A DNA stretch of 20,673 nt from an uncultured Acidobacteriota bacterium (lineage in GTDB: Bacteria; Acidobacteriota; Vicinamibacteria; Vicinamibacterales; SCN-69-37), in the NCBI GenBank assembly GCA_937880585.1, contig CALFMR010000167.1, positions 1 through 20,673 on the forward strand. Direction: 5' to 3'. The notes beneath the pieces are model-generated. The model had not been told where the DNA came from. It did no database searches and saw only the letters and a program-made list of their open reading frames with translations. Every line of letters starts with the position of its first letter. The first letter of the stretch is position 1. Both the position numbers and the translations under genes were made by a program. This document shows, piece after piece, positions 16,757 through 20,673 of the stretch.

Positions 16757-18169
16757 TCAAGCCGCCGGCGGCGGACTGACCGGCTCGACGTGCAGCGTCA
16801 GGCCGTCGACGCGGACGATGCGCACGCGCGCACCCTTGTCGATGGGCCGCGGCGCCACGGCACGCCAGAGCTCGCCGCGGACGAAGACGAGGCCGGCGCT
16901 GCCGGCGGCGACCGGCTCGGTCACTTCGCCGATCTCCTGCACGAGCTGCTCGACGCCGGTCTGCGGTGCCCACCGTCGCGATCGCAGCACGAGACGCATG
17001 AGCACGATGACAATCGCCGCAAAGGGCAACGTGGCGCCGAGCGCGACGCCGAGTCCGACGCCGGCGCCGGTGAGCGGCGATCGGATGAGCATCAGCGCGC
17101 CGATGAGCATCGCGATGACGCCGCCGATGGCGAGAATGCCGTGGCTCGTGACGTACGCCTCCAGCGCGAAGAGCACGAACGCGAGGCCAACGAGCAGCAA
17201 CCCCGTCAGGCTGACCGGCAGGAGGTGCATCGCGAAGAGCGCCAACACGAGCGACACGGCCCCGGCGACGCCGGGCAGAATCAGACCCGGGTGCGTGACC
17301 TCGACGTAGAGGCCGAGCACGCCGACGAGCAGCAACACGAAGAAGACATCCGGCTGCACGATGCGCGACAGAAATTGCTGGCGCGTCGTCATGTCGATCG
17401 GCGTGACGACGGCGCCCGTGAGTGCGAGCCGCGTGGAGCGGCCGTCGAAGCGCGTCACGCTGCGTCCGTCGAGCGAGGCGAGCAAGGCGTCGGCCGACGG
17501 CGAGACGAGATCGATGAGATGGCCATCGAGCGCTTCCTGCTCGGTGAACGCTTTGGCGTCGGTCACGGCGGTCTCGGCGAGCGTGACGTTGCGGCCGCGA
17601 TGGCCCGCGTAACTCCGCAGAAACGCCGTCGCATCGTTCAGGATCTTGCGCGTCAGCGTGTCGTTCATCGACACCGGGTAGCCGCCGACCGCCATGATGG
17701 GCGACGCGGCGCCCGTGTGCGTGCCCGGGGCCATCGCGGCGATGTCGGCCGAGAGCAGGATGAAGAATCCCGCCGAGGCGCCCCGCGCGCCGGCCGGCGT
17801 GACGTAGACGGCAACGGGCACGGGCGAGTCGAGGATGTGCTGGATGATGTCGCGCATCGCCGTGTCGAGTCCGCCCGGCGTGTCCATCGTGATGAGGACG
17901 AGCGCCGCATGCGTCGTCCGTGCGCGATCGAGACCTTCGTCGACGTAATCGGCCAACACCGGATCGATCTCGCCGGCAATCGTGAGCCGCACGACTTGCG
18001 GCGTCGCCGTGGCGGGACCCGCCTGCGCGCGCGCCGGCGTCGGAACCGCGAGAGCGATCCCCGTCAGGGCCGCGGCAAGCGCGGCGCCATGAATCCAGGC
18101 GCGTCCCCGCGGCCGTCCGCACGCCCCGCGCGTCCGCCTCGTGCAGTCACGCGCGTTGAAAGGGGGCAC
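16757..18169 (-). CDS. NfeD-family membrane serine protease (ClpP-class), slipin partner
   Basis: A 470-residue protein of the long NfeD type. The GTG start at 18169 is the first available and its ribosome site is weak, so a later start is possible. A basic N-terminus leads into a signal peptide (about 27-49, AALTGIALAVPTPARAQA). The ClpP-like protease domain spans about 58-250, with DTPGG (96-100), the nucleophile in ARGASAGFF (Ser132) and a likely catalytic Lys175 in LTRKILNDA. Membrane helices cover about 275-395, with the typical VEVTHPGLILPGVAGA. The C-terminal NfeD OB-fold (about 405-465) ends VDGLTLHVEPV. In Pyrococcus horikoshii the equivalent protease cleaves its stomatin partner. 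It precedes the slipin gene here, supporting a shared role in membrane quality control. Confidence 0.93.
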   Translation of the reverse strand: MPPFNARDCTRRTRGACGRPRGRAWIHGAALAAALTGIALAVPTPARAQAGPATATPQVVRLTIAGEIDPVLADYVDEGLDRARTTHAALVLITMDTPGGLDTAMRDIIQHILDSPVPVAVYVTPAGARGASAGFFILLSADIAAMAPGTHTGAASPIMAVGGYPVSMNDTLTRKILNDATAFLRSYAGHRGRNVTLAETAVTDAKAFTEQEALDGHLIDLVSPSADALLASLDGRSVTRFDGRSTRLALTGAVVTPIDMTTRQQFLSRIVQPDVFFVLLLVGVLGLYVEVTHPGLILPGVAGAVSLVLALFAMHLLPVSLTGLLLVGLAFVLFALEAYVTSHGILAIGGVIAMLIGALMLIRSPLTGAGVGLGVALGATLPFAAIVIVLMRLVLRSRRWAPQTGVEQLVQEIGEVTEPVAAGSAGLVFVRGELWRAVAPRPIDKGARVRIVRVDGLTLHVEPVSPPPAA

Positions 18170-18230
18170 GGGTTGGATACTAACACTTGGGGGAGAAGGG
18201 CGCCGGCCAAGTCTGTCGCGTCATCTTCTT

Positions 18231-18257
18231 GCAGTGGCGCGGCGCCATCTGCTTTTT
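18231..18257 (+). terminator. Possible plus-strand hairpin with T run
   Basis: GCAGTGGC (18231-18238) can pair with GCCATCTGC (18244-18252) with one bulged base, followed by TTTTT (18253-18257). The shape fits a plus-strand intrinsic terminator, yet the genes on both sides are minus-strand. It may be chance or may stop antisense transcription. Confidence 0.25.
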
Positions 18258-18265
18258 ACTGCTGA

Positions 18266-18277
18266 CGTGACGTCACG
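18266..18277. repeat. 12-bp palindrome at the uppP stop codon
   Basis: CGTGACGTCACG is a perfect palindrome overlapping the uppP stop (18273-18275). It resembles a generic ACGT-core protein site, but nothing else supports a function. Confidence 0.3.
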
Positions 18278-19076
18278 CCAGTCCCCAATACGCCGCGCCG
18301 ATCACCAGGAGGCCGACGACGATGCGGTACCAGGCGAAGGCGCTGAAGTCGTGGCGACTGATGTAGCGGAGGAGCCAGCGGACGCACAGCCACGCCGAGA
18401 TGAACGCGGTGATCAATCCGACGCCAAACCAGCCGGCGTCCGCCGCCGAAAGCAAGGCGCGCTCTCGAAAGAGCTCGTACGCGCCGGCGGCGAGAAGTGT
18501 CGGGATGGCGAGAAAGAAGGAGAACTCCGTCGCGGCCTCGCGCGAGAGGCCGAAGAGCAGGCCGCCGACGATCGTCGCGCCCGAGCGCGACGCGCCCGGC
18601 ACGAGCGCGAGGCATTGCGCGCAGCCGACCTTCAGCGCATCGACGGGCGTCATGTCGTCGACCGACGTGACACGCACGACGTGCTGCCGACGCTCCGCCC
18701 AGAGAATGACGAAGCCGCCGATGATGAACGCCAACGCGACTGGCATCGGCGCGAAGAGGTACGCCTTGATCCGCGAGGCGAACAAGAGCCCGAGGACGGC
18801 CGCGGGGAGGAACGCCACGACGAGATTGACGACGAAGCGCCAGGCGCGCGCGCTGCCGGCGAGGCCGGCGGTGACCGACCAGAGCTTCACGCGGTACTCC
18901 CAGATGACGGCGAGGATCGCGCCGGTCTGGATCACGATCTCGAACACCTTGCCGGCATCGCTGTTGAAGCCGAGCAGCGCGCCCGCGACGATGAGATGAC
19001 CGGTCGAGGAGACGGGGATGAATTCGGTCAGGCCTTCGACGAGGCCCATGATGGCGGCTTTGATCAGCAGCGGCAC
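18273..19076 (-). CDS. uppP: Undecaprenyl-diphosphatase UppP (BacA)
   Basis: An integral membrane phosphatase of 267 residues that recycles undecaprenyl pyrophosphate to the monophosphate carrier for peptidoglycan and other wall polymers; it also gives bacitracin tolerance. Both signature motifs are intact: VEGLTEFIPVSSTGH (13-27), with the two acidic residues E14 and E18, and VPGASRSGAT (159-168), with the conserved Arg164. The many hydrophobic helices and total length are normal for the family. The GTG start at 19076 lies 10 bp after the alginate-lyase-family stop, and no strong ribosome site is seen, which suggests translation coupled to that gene. NfeD follows 103 bp downstream. Confidence 0.97.
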   Translation of the reverse strand: MPLLIKAAIMGLVEGLTEFIPVSSTGHLIVAGALLGFNSDAGKVFEIVIQTGAILAVIWEYRVKLWSVTAGLAGSARAWRFVVNLVVAFLPAAVLGLLFASRIKAYLFAPMPVALAFIIGGFVILWAERRQHVVRVTSVDDMTPVDALKVGCAQCLALVPGASRSGATIVGGLLFGLSREAATEFSFFLAIPTLLAAGAYELFRERALLSAADAGWFGVGLITAFISAWLCVRWLLRYISRHDFSAFAWYRIVVGLLVIGAAYWGLA

Positions 19077-19086
19077 GGAAATGATT

Positions 19087-20259
19087 TTATGAGAGCCACA
19101 GCAGTGGCTGTCGGACGAAGTAATTGCGGTTGACCTCGTCGACGGTCGAGTCGGCGGGCAGGCGGCGCCAGATGGCGAGGTCCTGCGGCTCGTCGAGGGC
19201 GAGGCCGCCGAAGAGGAGTGCAGGACCTCGCATCGGCCAATCGTCGAAGTACATGACGTCGGGCGGGTGCGGCCAGGTCCGTTTGTCGGCGATGAACGGC
19301 GCCATGAATGCCACCGCGCGACGGAAGCCGCGGCCGTCCGGCGTCTCGAACGTCCAGAGATCGCCGTGGGGCGCCGAGAGGATCTGGCAGATCGTCGCCA
19401 TCGCGTCGAGGTTGAAGAGCGAGTAGCCGTAGGGCTTCGTTCGCGCGATCTCGAGCGGGAAGCTGCCGTCGGGCGCGATCTGCGTCGGGACGAGCACGTC
19501 GGTGAACCGCGTTCGGCACGCGGCCACCAGGTCGTCGCGGCCGGCGTACTGCGCGAAGGCGGCCACCTGCATGACCCAACAGGTCCCGTGGTTGTTCTTC
19601 GCGTCGCGCTCCGCGATCCCGTACGGATGGGTCGTCATCCACGTGACGTACTGGCCGAACCAGTCGTGAATCGGCTGCGCGGGGCCAGGCGCGATGGCGC
19701 CGGCGGCTTCGAGCACGCGCGCCGCGCGGACGACCTCCACGAGATGGATCGTGTCGATGATGCCGATGCCGCGTCCGGTCACGCGGCCGTGGATGGCCTG
19801 CGCGTACAGCAGATTCGGATTCATCCGTGTGTCGGCGTCGACGAACCACGCGCGAAGATGCCGCAGCACGTGGTCGGCGTACCGCGCGTCACGTGTCAGC
19901 GTCCACGCGGCCGCAAGTGCAGGCACCTGCAGACTGAGACGGATGAGCGCCTGGCGGTGCGCGACGAAGTTGTCGGGATTGGTCATCCCGTCGCGCTGGA
20001 CGTACGGGCCGTCCGGATGCGCGGGATCCGGCCACCAGTAGTCGCCTTCGGAGAAGAAGTCGTGCGGTCCGCCGGCGCTGCGCGGGCTGGACGTCGCCGT
20101 GATCGTGATCGGCGCCTCGTCGAGATAGCGGCGGGCCTGGCCGAGCACGCGATCGCGGTCGAGTGCGGCGAGATCGATGGCCGCCTGCGCCGCCCACACG
20201 CGTCGTGGCACGAGCAGCAGACCGGCCGGCACGGCGAGGAACGTGCGGCGCGTCAGCAT
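19087..20259 (-). CDS. Alginate lyase-family protein (PL5-like) with Tat-type leader
   Basis: A 390-residue exported (alpha/alpha) barrel protein of the alginate_lyase family (PF05426). ATG at 20259 has GGGAG 5 nt upstream; the longer open frame beyond it overlaps the aldo/keto reductase gene and is rejected. The leader LTRRTFLAVPAGLLLVP (2-18) looks like a twin-arginine signal. Residues 221-228 read KNNHGTCW; N223/H224 line up with the Asn-His pair of the Sphingomonas lyase A1-III. R273 and Y277/Y279 in RTKPYGYS match its Arg-Tyr pair in spacing. Other visible motifs are DYWWPDP (73-79) and MNPNLLYAQAIHG (146-158). Such proteins cleave uronate-rich polysaccharides by beta-elimination; the substrate here may be alginate or another acidic glycan. 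It lies 40 bp after the aldo/keto reductase and 10 bp before uppP. Confidence 0.88.
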   Translation of the reverse strand: MLTRRTFLAVPAGLLLVPRRVWAAQAAIDLAALDRDRVLGQARRYLDEAPITITATSSPRSAGGPHDFFSEGDYWWPDPAHPDGPYVQRDGMTNPDNFVAHRQALIRLSLQVPALAAAWTLTRDARYADHVLRHLRAWFVDADTRMNPNLLYAQAIHGRVTGRGIGIIDTIHLVEVVRAARVLEAAGAIAPGPAQPIHDWFGQYVTWMTTHPYGIAERDAKNNHGTCWVMQVAAFAQYAGRDDLVAACRTRFTDVLVPTQIAPDGSFPLEIARTKPYGYSLFNLDAMATICQILSAPHGDLWTFETPDGRGFRRAVAFMAPFIADKRTWPHPPDVMYFDDWPMRGPALLFGGLALDEPQDLAIWRRLPADSTVDEVNRNYFVRQPLLWLS

Positions 20260-20299
20260 GCGGTCTCCCGGTCTTGTGCGGCGACGGCAGCCATGCGCG

Positions 20300-20673
20300 T
20301 CATCGATTGAGCGACGCCATGCCGCCGGCCGCATAGCGATCGCCGGCTGCGGCGCCGGCGGGCGCGATCTCGTCGAGCGCGCGGAGGTCGGCGTCCGAAA
20401 GCGTGAGGCGCGCGGCGGCGGCGTTCTCGTCGAGCCGCGGGATGCTTCGCGTACCAGGAATGGCGATGACGTGCGGTCCACGCGAGAGCACCCAGGCGAG
20501 CGCGATCTGCGCGGCGCTGACGCGGCGCGCGCGCGCCAGCGCCTCGACGCCGTCGACAAGCGCCAGGTTCTTCGCGAGGTTCGCGTCCTCGAAGCGCGGA
20601 TTCCTGCGCCGCCAGTCCGTGACGTCGAGCGCGTCGGCCGATCGGATCTTGCCGGTGAGGAAGCCGCGGCCCA
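20300..20673 (-). CDS. Aldo/keto reductase, C-terminal part only
   Basis: The window holds the last 124 or so residues of an NADPH-type aldo/keto reductase; the N-terminus with the catalytic Asp-Tyr-Lys-His set is beyond the right edge. Visible landmarks are GRGFLTGKI (barrel strand 7 region), NPRFEDANLAKN, QIALAWVLSRG, and the cofactor-binding segment VIAIPGTRSIPRLDENAAA, followed by LTLSDADLRALDEIAP. These fit the AKR11/AKR13-like group. It probably reduces a carbonyl in the cytoplasm. It is first in view of a minus-strand run ending with the slipin gene, and its stop lies 40 bp before the lyase start. Role in uronate or sugar reduction is only suggested by that neighbour. Confidence 0.93.
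   Translation of the reverse strand, partial: GRGFLTGKIRSADALDVTDWRRRNPRFEDANLAKNLALVDGVEALARARRVSAAQIALAWVLSRGPHVIAIPGTRSIPRLDENAAAARLTLSDADLRALDEIAPAGAAAGDRYAAGGMASLNR

Noticed and set aside
16719..18265. Large frames on both strands across the NfeD gene
   Set aside because: Only the frame 16757-18169 has the protease, membrane and NfeD motifs. The others are His/Arg-rich shadows.
20260..20559. N-terminal extension of the alginate-lyase-family protein
   Set aside because: It overlaps the aldo/keto reductase coding sequence in another frame. The Tat-type leader and ribosome site place the start at 20259.
1..20673. CRISPR array, insertion sequence, tRNA or rRNA
   Set aside because: I saw no regularly spaced repeats, transposase motifs, terminal inverted repeats or tRNA-like cloverleaf on either strand by reading; short RNAs could still be missed.

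Overview
The window is about 20.7 kb of very GC-rich DNA. Gene content and style point to the phylum Acidobacteriota, probably a member of Vicinamibacteria (old subgroup 6). The main clues are large Oar-like TonB-dependent receptors with N-terminal carboxypeptidase-regulatory domains, secreted c-type cytochromes joined to Gly/Arg-rich linkers, a quinoprotein-like beta-propeller without the usual disulfide, and a secreted DUF1080 protein. This placement comes from gene families only; no rRNA is present.

Layout. (1) 1-3282, minus strand: a TonB-dependent receptor cut by the left edge of the window. (2) 3283-3720: a regulatory gap between divergent genes, with AT-rich promoter-like elements and nested inverted repeats over the next start codon. 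(3) 3721-7178, plus strand: two overlapping genes. The first is a secreted sugar epimerase-type TIM barrel fused to a two-heme cytochrome c; the second is a PQQ-type beta-propeller protein. (4) 7213-8010, minus strand: a GntR/FCD repressor-type regulator, divergent across an AT-rich gap (8011-8406) from the next operon. (5) 8407-15811, plus strand: a beta-propeller/HEAT/cytochrome c protein, a second complete TonB-dependent receptor paralogous to the first, and a DUF1080 (3-keto-disaccharide hydrolase family) protein, closed by a strong hairpin at 15860-15886. (6) 15927-20673, minus strand: an aldo/keto reductase (its N-terminus is beyond the right edge), an alginate-lyase-family protein with a Tat-type leader, undecaprenyl-diphosphatase UppP, a membrane NfeD/ClpP-class protease and its slipin partner.

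How the genes may work together. Units 1 and 3-5 look like one carbohydrate or glycoside utilisation island. TonB receptors would import an oligomer or glycoside. A quinoprotein or propeller dehydrogenase would oxidise the sugar in the periplasm and pass electrons to the covalently attached haem domains. The epimerase-type TIM barrel and the DUF1080 protein would process the oxidised sugar, and the FCD regulator would control the island. Each family assignment is well supported by motifs; the pathway as a whole and its substrate are inference. The slipin/NfeD pair and UppP are membrane and envelope housekeeping functions, with the lyase and reductase placed upstream in the same direction.
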